Both the position numbers and the translations under genes were made by a program. From NCBI GenBank assembly GCA_043425375.1, contig JBHWQC010000156.1, positions 1 to 21,961 on the forward strand: 21,961 nucleotides of DNA, written 5' to 3'. Below, piece by piece: positions 1 through 7,920 of this stretch (positions within the stretch are counted from its first letter, which is position 1; every line of letters starts with the position of its first letter). The notes beneath the pieces are model-generated. The model was not told the origin of the DNA. It was given only the letters and a program-made list of their open reading frames with translations, and did not search any database. Origin of the DNA: Atopostipes sp043425375 (GTDB lineage: Bacteria; Bacillota; Bacilli; Lactobacillales; Carnobacteriaceae_A).

Positions 1-728
1 TTATATTCTTTTGCTCGCGCAACGACATCTTCAAAAAGCGCAAGAGAATGGATATCCTCCATATATGAACTTTCTGGATGCCACTGGACGGCAACAATAT
101 TTTGTTCGGACTCTTCCGACTCCACTGCTTCAATCACCCCATCTTTTGAAATCGCCGTTGCTCGAAGACCTTCGCCCAACTCACGTATAATTTGATGATG
201 AAGGGAGTTGACAGATACTACTTCAGGTAAAATGGTTCTCAAATAAGAAGTTGAATCGACTTTTACCTCGTGAGTGGGTTGCTCTGAGGAAATATCTTGC
301 ACATGTTTTTCATAGATGCCTTCTTTTTCACTCAAATCCTGATATAAAGTTCCACCATAAAAAACATTCAATAACTGCAGCCCTCGGCAAATGCCTAAAA
401 TGGGTTTACCTTTTTCTAACATCTCTTCAATTAATGCCATTTCCGCTGCATCACGTGCAGGAAACGTTTCATGCGTAACTTCTCTTTTGTCTTCTCCATA
501 CAGATGCGGTGAAACATCTTGACCGCCTGCTAGAATGAGCCCATCAATTACTTCTGCATATTTTTTAATTAAATCCGGTTCGTTGATTGGGAGAATAACA
601 GGAAGTCCCCCCGCTTCTGATACTGCGCTAGAAAAATCCCGCGGGGAGTAGTTAATGTGTAAAGGTTCTGGGAAAAAATCATTCGCTTGATAGGCGCTAT
701 TCCCAGTAATTCCTATAATTGGTTCCAA
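1..728 (-). CDS. Class I glutamine amidotransferase-like (gamma-glutamyl-GABA hydrolase family), 3' end cut off
   Basis: Read from a TTG start at 728, with GGAG nine bases upstream, this frame gives 242 residues and is still open at the left edge. The family normally has about 240-250 residues, so only a few are probably missing. The triad of class I glutamine amidotransferases (peptidase C26, PuuD-like) is present: the nucleophile Cys114 in GICRG, and His217 and Glu219 in QWHPE. An oxyanion-type LILAGGQD segment lies at 65-72. No synthase domain is fused, so it is probably a free-standing hydrolase of gamma-glutamyl amides such as gamma-glutamyl-GABA. The substrate is inferred from the family only. 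The first ATG in frame lies about 95 codons inside, past the conserved N-terminus, so TTG is the credible start. Confidence 0.88.
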   Translation of the reverse strand, partial: MEPIIGITGNSAYQANDFFPEPLHINYSPRDFSSAVSEAGGLPVILPINEPDLIKKYAEVIDGLILAGGQDVSPHLYGEDKREVTHETFPARDAAEMALIEEMLEKGKPILGICRGLQLLNVFYGGTLYQDLSEKEGIYEKHVQDISSEQPTHEVKVDSTSYLRTILPEVVSVNSLHHQIIRELGEGLRATAISKDGVIEAVESEESEQNIVAVQWHPESSYMEDIHSLALFEDVVARAKEY

Positions 729-844
729 ATCGTCTCTCTCCTTTTTCGTTCACTTGACTCACTCTACTACATTTCATTGATTTTTTCAGGTTTTTTTCAT
801 TTTTTTCTTTAAAAGACAACCTTTGCTTCAACACTGTTTAAGGG

Positions 845-1426
845 TTAATTATTTAAACGGTAATGAAGATGTACGATACCACTTTTGAAACGCCGCTCAT
901 TAAGAAGCCGCAGTGGAAGATGGAGATTGTTTGGCAGCGCTTGTTTTCCTCCACCTAAAAGAATCGGATGCACAAGGAGATGGCATTCATCAACCAAACC
1001 CGCCTTCATCGCCTGACCCGCGAGCTCGGCCCCTCCAATCGTCAGATCGTTTTTTGCTGTCTTCTTCCATTCCTTAATCGCTTCCGGCTGAAATTCCCGC
1101 TCTAGCCACGTTTGCGCACTTGAAACCTCTTGGAGGGTTTGAGAATAAATCACTTTATTCGCAGACTGCCAAATCGCCGTAAATTGTTGCATGCGTTCAG
1201 TTAGCTCACTTTCAGAAGAATTAGAAGGAATCTGAGGCACCGCTGTTTCCCAGAACACCATCGATTCATACATGTTACGCCCATGCAAATAAGTCCCAAT
1301 CGACTGCTGAAAATCCGTCCAAAAAGTAAAAACTTCATCATCCGTAATCGACCAGTCAAGTTTTCCGTCCCTATCTTCCATATAGCCATCTACAGACATA
1401 TTGATGGGATAAATGAGTTTAGCCAT
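845..1426 (-). CDS. Dihydrofolate reductase family protein (RibD C-terminal-like)
   Basis: The 193-residue product begins MAKLIYPINMSVDGYMED, the typical opening of the DHFR/RibD C-terminal reductase family. It also has the later landmarks: a YLHGRNMYESM segment near residues 46-56, IGGAELAGQAMKAGLVDECHL in the nucleotide-binding part, and HPILLGGGKQALP. It is a soluble cytosolic protein, probably an NAD(P)H-dependent reductase. This family is usually not the housekeeping DHFR, and the substrate is unknown. The start is well supported: GGAGGTGAT lies about six bases upstream of the ATG. It appears to be a single-gene unit, with a promoter-like sequence at 1493-1522. I see no clear terminator hairpin downstream. 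Confidence 0.88.
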   Translation of the reverse strand: MAKLIYPINMSVDGYMEDRDGKLDWSITDDEVFTFWTDFQQSIGTYLHGRNMYESMVFWETAVPQIPSNSSESELTERMQQFTAIWQSANKVIYSQTLQEVSSAQTWLEREFQPEAIKEWKKTAKNDLTIGGAELAGQAMKAGLVDECHLLVHPILLGGGKQALPNNLHLPLRLLNERRFKSGIVHLHYRLNN

Positions 1427-1492
1427 ATCCCTATCACCTCCAAAATCAGTTAATTTCTTTATTGATAATCGTCTGAATAAGTAGTTTTTATT

Positions 1493-1522
1493 ATTCTACA
1501 ATTTCACAATTTCTTTCTGCAA
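1493..1522 (-). promoter_or_regulatory. Putative promoter of the DHFR-family gene
   Basis: On the minus strand, TTGCAG (1522-1517) and TAGAAT (1498-1493) are separated by 18 bases, and the transcript would run toward the ATG at 1426. The -35 matches four of six consensus bases and the -10 five of six. Seen by eye only. Confidence 0.45.
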
Positions 1523-1567
1523 CTCTTTCAGCTTTTACGATTTAACACGCAAAATCAGGAGAAGCGT

Positions 1568-1609
1568 TTGACAGAAAATATATTTCTGTAACTATTGTAA
1601 TCGCTTACT
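1568..1609 (+). promoter_or_regulatory. Putative regulatory region of the bactofilin-like gene: TTGACA box, dyad and cre-like site
   Basis: A perfect TTGACA (1568-1573) overlaps a dyad with 7-base arms, ACAGAAA (1571-1577) and TTTCTGT (1583-1589). Behind it, TGTAATCGCTTACT (1596-1609) matches the CcpA cre consensus at all fixed positions except the last base. No strong -10 is spaced correctly: TATTGT at 1593-1598 gives a 19-base spacer. A second pair, TTGTAA (1595-1600) and TACTAT (1620-1625), is equally weak. The region looks regulatory, but I cannot fix the start of transcription. Confidence 0.4.
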
Positions 1610-1667
1610 TTATGTGGTTTACTATAGATGAAAAAAGTATGAAAAATTGACAGATGGAGGGTTCGAA

Positions 1668-2771
1668 ATGAAAAAGAAATTGCCCTTATTTATTCTCCTT
1701 GTCTTTCTCTTCTTTTTAGGAAGTCTGGCGCAAACCGCAATCGCTCGTAATGTAAATGTTGAAACAGACACAATTGTTACAATTTCTGAAGATACCGATG
1801 GAGCTTTAGCCGTTTCTGGACAAGATATAATGATTGAAGGAGACGTCAATGGTGCCTTATTTGCAGCTGGAAATTCGATTACCGTCAAGGGGGATGTCAA
1901 TGGTCCTGTATTCGTCGCGGGAAATTCAATTCTGATTGAAGGAACAATAGAAGGTGAAGTATTTATCGCAGGCAATACCATCCGCACTACCAATGCATCA
2001 GCCTTTTCGCGTGACGCTTTTATCGCAGGCAGTGAAATCTTACTTAACGGTAAGATTGGACGTGATTTATACGGCGGCAGTGAACAAATGGCGATCAACC
2101 ATACAATTGGAAGAAATGTCCGGTTATCTACCAGTACGCTAACAGTTGGCGCCAATGCAGCAGTCGGCGGGGATATGTTCTATCAAGCCAATACAGAAGT
2201 GCCTAACCTGAACCAATATGTTGACGGGCAAGTTCGATTTGAGCAAGCTCGACCAATGGACAGGCAACAAGAGATGTCGCAACAAATCATTTTTAGACGA
2301 GTAATCCATATGATTGGTGCTTTAGTCAGTGCACTTATTATGTGGTGGCTTTTAAGAAAACTCACGCATAATTGGTGGATTACCGTCTCTCTAAAGAATT
2401 TGAATCGGCCTCTACCACTCCTCCTATTAGGGCTAGGTCTGCTGTTACTCACACCAATTCTTATTATCTTAGCCTTTTTAAGTCGAATTTTAAGCGGTCT
2501 TGGTTTCTTTTTGATTCTACTTTTCATGCTGTTGATTTTCTTAAATCGAATCATTACGGCCTCTATTATAGGCAAATATTTGCTTGAACATCGTATGTCA
2601 TTTACCAAGTATCAAGCTTTAGCCGGTTTTTTAGTTGCTTATTTATTGCTTTATCTGGCAGGACTGATTCCAATAATTGGCGGAATAATTACTTTCCTAT
2701 CGATTATTTATGCGATTGGTCTTGTAAGCAGTGAAGCCTTTCATCATATGCAAAAAAATCCTACTATCTAG
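1668..2771 (+). CDS. Exported bactofilin-like (polymer-forming) beta-repeat protein with C-terminal membrane domain
   Basis: The ATG at 1668 is preceded by GGAGG seven bases upstream, giving 367 residues; the frame could be extended to a TTG at 1647, but that has no ribosome binding site. Residues 1-26 form a signal peptide (MKKK, hydrophobic stretch, TAIA). Then come short beta repeats of the bactofilin / polymer-forming cytoskeletal type. The clearest are three 17-residue units starting GDVNGALF, GDVNGPVF and GTIEGEVF. From about residue 210 there are four or five membrane segments (ALVSALIMWWLL, then Leu-rich helices to the C-terminus). Known bactofilins are cytosolic; the signal peptide puts this repeat domain outside the cell. 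The role is unknown; a scaffold at the cell surface is a guess. It is convergent with the AbgT gene. Confidence 0.8.
   Translation: MKKKLPLFILLVFLFFLGSLAQTAIARNVNVETDTIVTISEDTDGALAVSGQDIMIEGDVNGALFAAGNSITVKGDVNGPVFVAGNSILIEGTIEGEVFIAGNTIRTTNASAFSRDAFIAGSEILLNGKIGRDLYGGSEQMAINHTIGRNVRLSTSTLTVGANAAVGGDMFYQANTEVPNLNQYVDGQVRFEQARPMDRQQEMSQQIIFRRVIHMIGALVSALIMWWLLRKLTHNWWITVSLKNLNRPLPLLLLGLGLLLLTPILIILAFLSRILSGLGFFLILLFMLLIFLNRIITASIIGKYLLEHRMSFTKYQALAGFLVAYLLLYLAGLIPIIGGIITFLSIIYAIGLVSSEAFHHMQKNPTI
1839..1991 (+). repeat. Three 51-bp repeats inside the bactofilin-like gene
   Basis: Units at 1839-1889, 1890-1940 and 1941-1991 each encode 17 residues with the pattern G-x-hydrophobic-x-G-x-x-F-x-AGN-hydrophobic. 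The first two are close at the DNA level as well; the third is more diverged. They probably form stacked beta turns. Confidence 0.7.
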
Positions 2772-2784
2772 CACAATATGTAGA

Positions 2785-2819
2785 AAACCTTACAAAATCT
2801 AATTTTGTAAGGTTTTTTT
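2785..2819. terminator. Bidirectional intrinsic terminator between convergent genes
   Basis: A perfect 14-bp hairpin (arms 2785-2798 and 2802-2815, 3-base loop) is followed by a run of T on the plus strand. It sits 13 bases after the bactofilin-like stop and 4 bases beyond the end of the AbgT gene. On the minus strand the tail is a shorter T-rich stretch, so it may serve both genes. Confidence 0.85.
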
Positions 2820-2823
2820 CATT

Positions 2824-4368
2824 TTATGACAAAGTCATCCAAGCCCCGGGTCCGATTGGGAGTCCGAAGAAATACCAAATGCTTAATAAAATCATCCAGC
2901 CGATTAAAAACGAAATCGAATACGGCAACATGGTTGAAACCACGGTCCCAATTCCCGCTTCTTTGTCGTACTTTTGAAAATAAGCGATAATCATCGGGAA
3001 AAATGGCATTAAAGGCGTGATAATGTTGGTTGTTGAATCCCCAATTCGATAAGCCAATTGGGTCATTTCCGGTGTCAAACCAACTTGCATCAACATCGGA
3101 ATAAAAATCGGCGCCATCAACGCCCACTTCGCGGTATCCACCGGCATGACAAAATCAATCGCAGCTGCCAGTAAAATAAACAATAAAATCAGTGGCAAGC
3201 CCGTCAAGCCTATTTCAGTCAAAAGCCTTGCCCCATTGACCGAAAGGATAGTTCCTAAATTTGAATACGTGAATAAGGCGGTGAATTGAGCCGCCCAGAA
3301 AATAAGCACTAGGAAGTTGGAAATATCCTTAATGCCTTCTGTCATAAAGCGGGTGATGTCATGGCTGCTGGTGATGGTTTTGGCGCCAAGTCCATAGGCG
3401 ATACCTGGAATGAGAAAAAACAGCATCAGAAAGAAAACAATGCCGGCCATGAACGGTGAATTCAAAATCTCCCCTGTTTCAGGATTTCGCAACAAGCCGT
3501 TTTCTGGAATGACGAATGCGGCCATCAAGGCGATGTACAGGATGAAGGAAATGCCTGCAAACTTCAAGCCTTTATTTTCGGCAGCCGATATCTCTTGCAT
3601 CTCTTCCTCTGCTTCGTGAGAAAAGTCGTAGGCAGGCAGACTCGGCTCGATAATTTTATCTGTTACATAAGTGCCAATCGCTGTGATTAAAAAGGTGGAA
3701 GCAATCATAAAGTACCAGTTATCGGTAGGCAGCACTACATAATTAGGATTAATAATACGGGCGGCTTCCGTTGAAATACCGGCATACAAAGGATCATTAG
3801 AGCCCAACAGCAGATTTGCTGCCCATCCACCCGAGACACCGGCATAAGCGGCCGCCAGTCCGGCGATAGGATGCCGGCGACTCGCTGCAAAAATCAGCGC
3901 GCCTAAAGGAACTAAGACAATATAGCCTGTTGAGGAGGCGATATTTGACATGATTCCTAAAAAAACAACCATTCCCGAAATCAACGCTTTTGGTGTGTTG
4001 GCCACAATTCGGCGCAAAAGCACCGACAGCATCCCGCTTCGCTCCGCCACACTCACTCCGATAATCACTGTAAACACTGTGCCGAGTGGGAAAAATCCGG
4101 TAAAATTGGAGACCACATTGGTGACCGCATAATGGATCCCTTCAATCGACAACAAATTGTTTACGGTCGTCGTGAGGGTTTCAATTGCCCCAGTCTCCGT
4201 GTTGACACCCTCGTAAGTAACCGATAAACCGGCTTGCGCCGCAACTGCGGAAGCAACCATAATAAGAAGGGTTAAAAGTACAAAAAGGAAAGCCGGGTCC
4301 GGCAGCTGATTCCCAATTCGTTCAATCCAATTCAACCACTTCAACTGTTTAGTATCTTTCTTATTCAT
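2824..4368 (-). CDS. AbgT family transporter (p-aminobenzoyl-glutamate type)
   Basis: The product is a 514-residue polytopic membrane protein with the full AbgT/MtrF family pattern: N-terminal WLNWIERIGNQLPDPAFLFVL, then FFPLGTVFTVIIGVSVAERSG, SNIASSTGYIVLVPLGALIF near residues 141-160, and DSTTNIITPLMPFFPMI near the C-terminus. About 12-13 hydrophobic segments are visible. Described members take up p-aminobenzoyl-glutamate, a folate breakdown product, or export sulphonamides; which applies here cannot be read from sequence. GAGAGG lies about nine bases before the ATG. The SixA-like gene ends 65 bases upstream on the same strand with no convincing terminator between, so the two may be co-transcribed. 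No AbgA or AbgB hydrolase is nearby. Confidence 0.92.
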   Translation of the reverse strand: MNKKDTKQLKWLNWIERIGNQLPDPAFLFVLLTLLIMVASAVAAQAGLSVTYEGVNTETGAIETLTTTVNNLLSIEGIHYAVTNVVSNFTGFFPLGTVFTVIIGVSVAERSGMLSVLLRRIVANTPKALISGMVVFLGIMSNIASSTGYIVLVPLGALIFAASRRHPIAGLAAAYAGVSGGWAANLLLGSNDPLYAGISTEAARIINPNYVVLPTDNWYFMIASTFLITAIGTYVTDKIIEPSLPAYDFSHEAEEEMQEISAAENKGLKFAGISFILYIALMAAFVIPENGLLRNPETGEILNSPFMAGIVFFLMLFFLIPGIAYGLGAKTITSSHDITRFMTEGIKDISNFLVLIFWAAQFTALFTYSNLGTILSVNGARLLTEIGLTGLPLILLFILLAAAIDFVMPVDTAKWALMAPIFIPMLMQVGLTPEMTQLAYRIGDSTTNIITPLMPFFPMIIAYFQKYDKEAGIGTVVSTMLPYSISFLIGWMILLSIWYFFGLPIGPGAWMTLS

Positions 4369-4433
4369 CTTTCTATCCTCTCGTCATTTGTCGAAATTTT
4401 CAGTACCTTCTCCAATGAAAAGACTGAATCATT

Positions 4434-4901
4434 TTATTTGGAAGAGATTTTCCACTGCAACTCTGCTTTAAGTGGGAATTTTTGAGTGACTTCAAACTGC
4501 AGCAAATCACCTTTTCTGATTTTCATTCGCTCACCAGTTATCTCCTTCGCCCACTCACTCAAAGCCGGCTCATGACCAACCACCATCAAGAGCGCATCAT
4601 CCGCCACATCTTGGATCCAGCTGCTTAGCGTCTTAAAATCCCCTTCGTAAATAAAACCTTCGATCGTGTCGACAGATAGATCTAAAGCTTCCGCCACAAT
4701 TTCAGCTGTTTCCATCGCACGGTTCGCTGGACTTGACCATAACAACAGTTTTTGCTTTGCGATTGGTTGTAGTCTCTCTTTAAGCTCGGGCATTAAACGT
4801 TTGAAAATCTCTTTACCCTCTTTTGTTAAATGTCGCTTAATGTCTTCTAAATCTTCTCGTCTCTCTTCCGCATGGGCGTGTCGAACTAAAATGATTTGCA
4901 T
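4434..4901 (-). CDS. SixA-like histidine phosphatase (first of a tandem pair)
   Basis: The 155-residue cytosolic protein belongs to the histidine phosphatase (phosphoglycerate mutase-like) superfamily, SixA branch. The catalytic pair is visible: Arg7-His8 in LVRHA, and His110 in VVGHEP, with the usual SSPxxRAxETA segment at 56-65. SixA in enterobacteria removes phosphate from histidine on phosphotransfer domains; the target here is unknown. I chose the ATG at 4901 because it places RHA at the family position. A TTG at 4919 would add six residues with no purpose. The ribosome binding site (GAGG) is about 12 bases upstream, rather far. It has its own promoter-like sequence and is followed by the AbgT gene. 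It aligns without gaps with the protein at 5174-5641. Confidence 0.85.
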   Translation of the reverse strand: MQIILVRHAHAEERREDLEDIKRHLTKEGKEIFKRLMPELKERLQPIAKQKLLLWSSPANRAMETAEIVAEALDLSVDTIEGFIYEGDFKTLSSWIQDVADDALLMVVGHEPALSEWAKEITGERMKIRKGDLLQFEVTQKFPLKAELQWKISSK

Positions 4902-4941
4902 AACGCTACACACCCTCAATGTTTTCTTTTTTTATATTCTC

Positions 4942-4968
4942 ATTATACGATAAAAAGCTGGAAGTAAA
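4942..4968 (-). promoter_or_regulatory. Putative promoter of the first SixA-like gene
   Basis: On the minus strand there is a perfect TATAAT (4947-4942), with a weak -35 (TTTACT, 4968-4963) 15 bases upstream. It lies about 40 bases before the ATG at 4901 and after the terminator of the preceding operon, so it would start a SixA-AbgT transcript. Confidence 0.5.
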
Positions 4969-5084
4969 GAACGTTTCAAACTTAATTGTCCAATCCCGCA
5001 GATTTGTTCATTGAATTTCTATGAAGGACACTTATTCGTCATCTTTTTGTTTTTTGCCGGATATTGAATAAATAACTCCCGCAA

Positions 5085-5128
5085 GAAAACCCCTTTTAGG
5101 AAGGTTTTCGTTCCTAAAAGGGGTTTTC
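5085..5128 (-). terminator. Strong 18-bp hairpin ending the exopolysaccharide operon
   Basis: The arms 5085-5102 and 5111-5128 are perfect complements around an 8-base loop. On the minus strand the 3' arm ends GGGGTTTTC, giving a short U-rich tail inside the stem. It lies 45 bases past the stop of the second SixA-like gene and before the promoter of the first, so it separates the two paralogues into different transcripts. No plus-strand gene ends here. Confidence 0.75.
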
Positions 5129-5173
5129 TCAATAAAATGGATAAAAATGGATTTAAAAATTGAATACTTTTTG

Positions 5174-5641
5174 CTAGTCAGAGGAAATTTTCCACTGCAA
5201 AGTAGCTTCCAGCGGTGATTTATTCAACACAATTAAATTTATAATCTGTCCTTTTTTAACGGTTTCTTCTCTACCGGTCAGCTCATAGACCCACTCATTG
5301 AGGAAGGGTTGGTGTCCTACTAGAACGATTACTGTGTCATCTTGCACTTTTTCCACTTCTTGGCTGAACGCTTCAAAATCTCCTTCATAAAGAAAATCAT
5401 GAATCGAAAGCCTTTGTTTTTGAAAGCTGCTTGTAACGATATGAGCCGTTTCTAAAGCTCTTAATTCAGGGCTTGACCATACGAGTAAAGGTCTCTCTTC
5501 TATTGGCTGCAGGTATTCTTTTAATTTCGGCAGTACGTTTTGAAATTTACGTTCACCTTTTTTCGTTAGATAGCGCCTATCAATTCCTCTTGTGGCTCGC
5601 CTTCTTTTAGCTTTTGCATGCCGGATTAAGACAATTTCCAT
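5174..5641 (-). CDS. SixA-like histidine phosphatase (second of a tandem pair, last gene of the exopolysaccharide operon)
   Basis: The 155-residue histidine phosphatase has Arg7-His8 (LIRHAKA), the SSPELRALETA segment at 57-67 and a second catalytic His110 (LVGHQP). It aligns without gaps with the product at 4434-4901; by eye, 23 of the first 50 residues are identical, and both end LQWKISS. This points to an old tandem duplication. It starts 34 bases after the GH8-like gene with no terminator between, and the hairpin at 5085-5128 follows it, so it is probably the last gene of the polysaccharide operon. AGAGG lies 11 bases before the ATG. A run of basic residues (KAKRRRATR) after the RHA motif differs from the acidic one in its paralogue, suggesting different partners. 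Confidence 0.85.
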   Translation of the reverse strand: MEIVLIRHAKAKRRRATRGIDRRYLTKKGERKFQNVLPKLKEYLQPIEERPLLVWSSPELRALETAHIVTSSFQKQRLSIHDFLYEGDFEAFSQEVEKVQDDTVIVLVGHQPFLNEWVYELTGREETVKKGQIINLIVLNKSPLEATLQWKISSD

Positions 5642-5675
5642 CCTTCACACATCCTCTAGTCTATTTAACCGCTCT

Positions 5676-6767
5676 TCATTCCTCATTTAAAAGCGCTTGT
5701 TCCGCTAGCAGAGGAATTAAATTATCAAATATATGCGTGTTTCCATCCGTAATCGAATAACCGCCGTAGTATTGGCTCTCTTCATCGGTGACCTGATAAT
5801 CTTTCAACCGCGCGTAAATCATTTCAGCCAATTCCATTTCACCAAGAAGCAAAGCGTAAGATATAAGGTAGCCATAGATGGCCGGCGATTCATAATCGAC
5901 CGCAGGCTCTTTGGTTTCCAAATGATAAACCCCATGAATCAGCTTGCGTTCGTTTATTTCTTGTTTGATAAAGGTAAGAAAGGCTTCCGAACGCACCCCG
6001 ACTTGTGCCAAATGGTACACTAAAATCGCTTGATTCATAAGATTAACCTCTTCATCATAAGTGTACGTTTCCGTTTCCACATTATAGGAAAGTGGGTAAA
6101 AACCATTGTTTAAAGGTGCTTCTAATAAAATACGCGTGGTATTTTCGACAAGTTCCACATCCAGCAATCCTTTTTGGGTCAATGTTTCCATGGCTTGCAC
6201 ATCAATATAAGAAAGCTGAATATTTTCACTCGCATATTCATCCAACGTTTCGTAAAAGTCGGTATATACCCCATTTCTAACTGTATAATTGGTCAAGTAA
6301 TTTCCAATGGCTTCCGCCATCCGGACATAATGCACACCGCCCCATTTTTCTTCTGCACGTACAAGGGCATCCATAATCCGAAGATCATCTATCAGCGCAT
6401 TTGTCGAGACTTCACTCTCGCCGGCCTCATTCAGTTTCCAGTTGACAAAGCCGTTCGTTTCTATAAAATAGTCGTCCAGTTGCTCATAATATTGATCAAA
6501 TAAAACTTGATCCTCTTTCTCTAAGGCGTAAAGTAAGACGAGCCCAACTGTCTCGGCAAGGGCCTCTCGTCCTTGTACAAGATCTTCATCCACTTCCTCA
6601 TTTTCTAAAATATAAGTCGCTAGTGTTCCGTTCTCATTTTGCAGCCATTGATGGATAAATTCTTCCGTTTTTTCAGGTGGCGGATTTGAAGGTTGTCTGT
6701 TCCCCACTGCAAACCACACGCCTATTCCAATCAAAAGGAGAATTCCCCCAAGGACAAAATATTTCAT
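5676..6767 (-). CDS. Membrane-anchored GH8-like glycosidase
   Basis: The 363-residue product has an N-terminal membrane anchor (residues 3-22) and a Pro-rich linker (SNPPPEKT), so the domain lies outside the cell. The rest has the alpha/alpha-barrel pattern of glycoside hydrolase family 8: GREALAETVGLVLLYAL at 67-82, where Glu72 matches the acid residue of the SEGxxYGM motif, and STNALIDDLRIMDAL at 121-135, matching the conserved acidic motif before the next helix. GH8 enzymes cut beta-1,4-linked chains, and one (BcsZ) is a standard partner of cellulose synthase. Here it probably trims the operon's own polymer. The start at 6767 is chosen because AAGGAGG lies seven bases upstream; a frame to 6791 would put that site inside the gene. 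Confidence 0.75.
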   Translation of the reverse strand: MKYFVLGGILLLIGIGVWFAVGNRQPSNPPPEKTEEFIHQWLQNENGTLATYILENEEVDEDLVQGREALAETVGLVLLYALEKEDQVLFDQYYEQLDDYFIETNGFVNWKLNEAGESEVSTNALIDDLRIMDALVRAEEKWGGVHYVRMAEAIGNYLTNYTVRNGVYTDFYETLDEYASENIQLSYIDVQAMETLTQKGLLDVELVENTTRILLEAPLNNGFYPLSYNVETETYTYDEEVNLMNQAILVYHLAQVGVRSEAFLTFIKQEINERKLIHGVYHLETKEPAVDYESPAIYGYLISYALLLGEMELAEMIYARLKDYQVTDEESQYYGGYSITDGNTHIFDNLIPLLAEQALLNEE

Positions 6768-6787
6768 GTCCATTCCTCCTTTTCGTC

Positions 6788-7915
6788 TCATAACGTCACT
6801 TTGAGATCTTTTAAGAAGGTTTGTTTAATAAATTGAACAATACGTGTAGCCGAATCCCCTTGGCCAAACGGATTTTTAACGGCAGCCATTTGTTGATAAG
6901 CGGCTGGATTGGTCAGTAAATGCTGCGCTTCTTTGAAGATCAATGCTTCAGAATTCCCTACCAGCTTTAGCGTGCCTGCTTCTACGCCTTCAGGACGTTC
7001 TGTTGTATCCCGGGTGACAAGCACCGGTTTTCCTAAACCAGGGGCCTCTTCTTGAATCCCGCCAGAATCTGTAATAATCAGATAGGATTTATTCATCGCA
7101 TGGATAAATTGCGTATACTCCAAAGGTTCGATGAGATGAATATCTTTATTCTCACCAATCACATTCAGTGCGATTTGGCGAACTTTAGGGTTTTTGTGGA
7201 TTGGAAAAATAACTTGCACATCCGAGTTAATCGTCACTAATTGATGAACGGCGCGGAAAACTGACGCCATGGTTTCTAGATTCTCTCTGCGGTGAGACGT
7301 TAAAAGAATCGTCTTTTTGTTATTGTTGAACAAGTCTTCAAGCGGTTTTGAGAAAGAGGTCTCACGCTGACTAATTTGCAGCAACGCATCAATAACTGTA
7401 TTTCCCACAACGGCAATTCGTTCTTCGTCAATATTTTCTTTGAGTAGATTTTCCTTGTTTCGATACGTCGGCGCAAAGTGGTAACTAGCCATCCGTCCTA
7501 CCAATTGCCGGTTAATCTCTTCAGGAAAAGGAGACAAGATGTTATTTGTTCGCAAACCGGCTTCCACATGGCCCACTGGTGTTTGACTTAAAAAAGCACT
7601 ATACGCGCCGACAAGCGTAGTTGTTGTGTCCCCATGCACTAAAACTAAATCCGGTCTCTCCACATCGATAATGGTTGAAATCTTTTCAATTAATCGCCCG
7701 GTGAGTGCTTCGACTGTTTGATTGGCTTGCATAATATTTAAATCATAATCCGGTACTACATCAAAAAGAGCCAGTACTTGGTCAAGCATTTCACGATGTT
7801 GAGCAGTATTGACGACAAGGTTTGAAATTTCCGGGTCATTATTCAAGGCTTGCACTACAGGAATCATTTTTATACCTTCGGGTCTCGTTCCGAAAATGGT
7901 CATTGTTTTTAACAT
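6788..7915 (-). CDS. wecB: UDP-N-acetylglucosamine 2-epimerase (non-hydrolysing)
   Basis: The 375-residue product interconverts UDP-GlcNAc and UDP-ManNAc in the cytosol. Family motifs run in order: MTIFGTRPEGIKMIPVV (the usual form is GTRPEAIKM), HGDTTTTLVGA, GHVEAGLRTNN, FPEEINRQL, GNTVIDAL, LLTSHRRENL, and ITDSGGIQEEAPGLGKPVL with RDTTERPEG near the C-terminus. The ATG at 7915 has GGAGG about ten bases upstream, inside the end of the glycosyltransferase gene. The alternative at 7924 overlaps that gene's stop in an ATGA arrangement but has only one base between ribosome binding site and ATG. Its place between a polysaccharide synthase and a glycosidase suggests it supplies UDP-ManNAc to this locus. 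It could also serve teichoic acid linkage synthesis elsewhere. Confidence 0.92.
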   Translation of the reverse strand: MLKTMTIFGTRPEGIKMIPVVQALNNDPEISNLVVNTAQHREMLDQVLALFDVVPDYDLNIMQANQTVEALTGRLIEKISTIIDVERPDLVLVHGDTTTTLVGAYSAFLSQTPVGHVEAGLRTNNILSPFPEEINRQLVGRMASYHFAPTYRNKENLLKENIDEERIAVVGNTVIDALLQISQRETSFSKPLEDLFNNNKKTILLTSHRRENLETMASVFRAVHQLVTINSDVQVIFPIHKNPKVRQIALNVIGENKDIHLIEPLEYTQFIHAMNKSYLIITDSGGIQEEAPGLGKPVLVTRDTTERPEGVEAGTLKLVGNSEALIFKEAQHLLTNPAAYQQMAAVKNPFGQGDSATRIVQFIKQTFLKDLKVTL

Positions 7916-7920
7916 GCCAA

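Noticed and set aside
1622..2155. Long minus-strand frame of 177 codons opposite the bactofilin-like gene
   Set aside because: It is a shadow of the repeats on the plus strand, with no ribosome site and unlikely composition.
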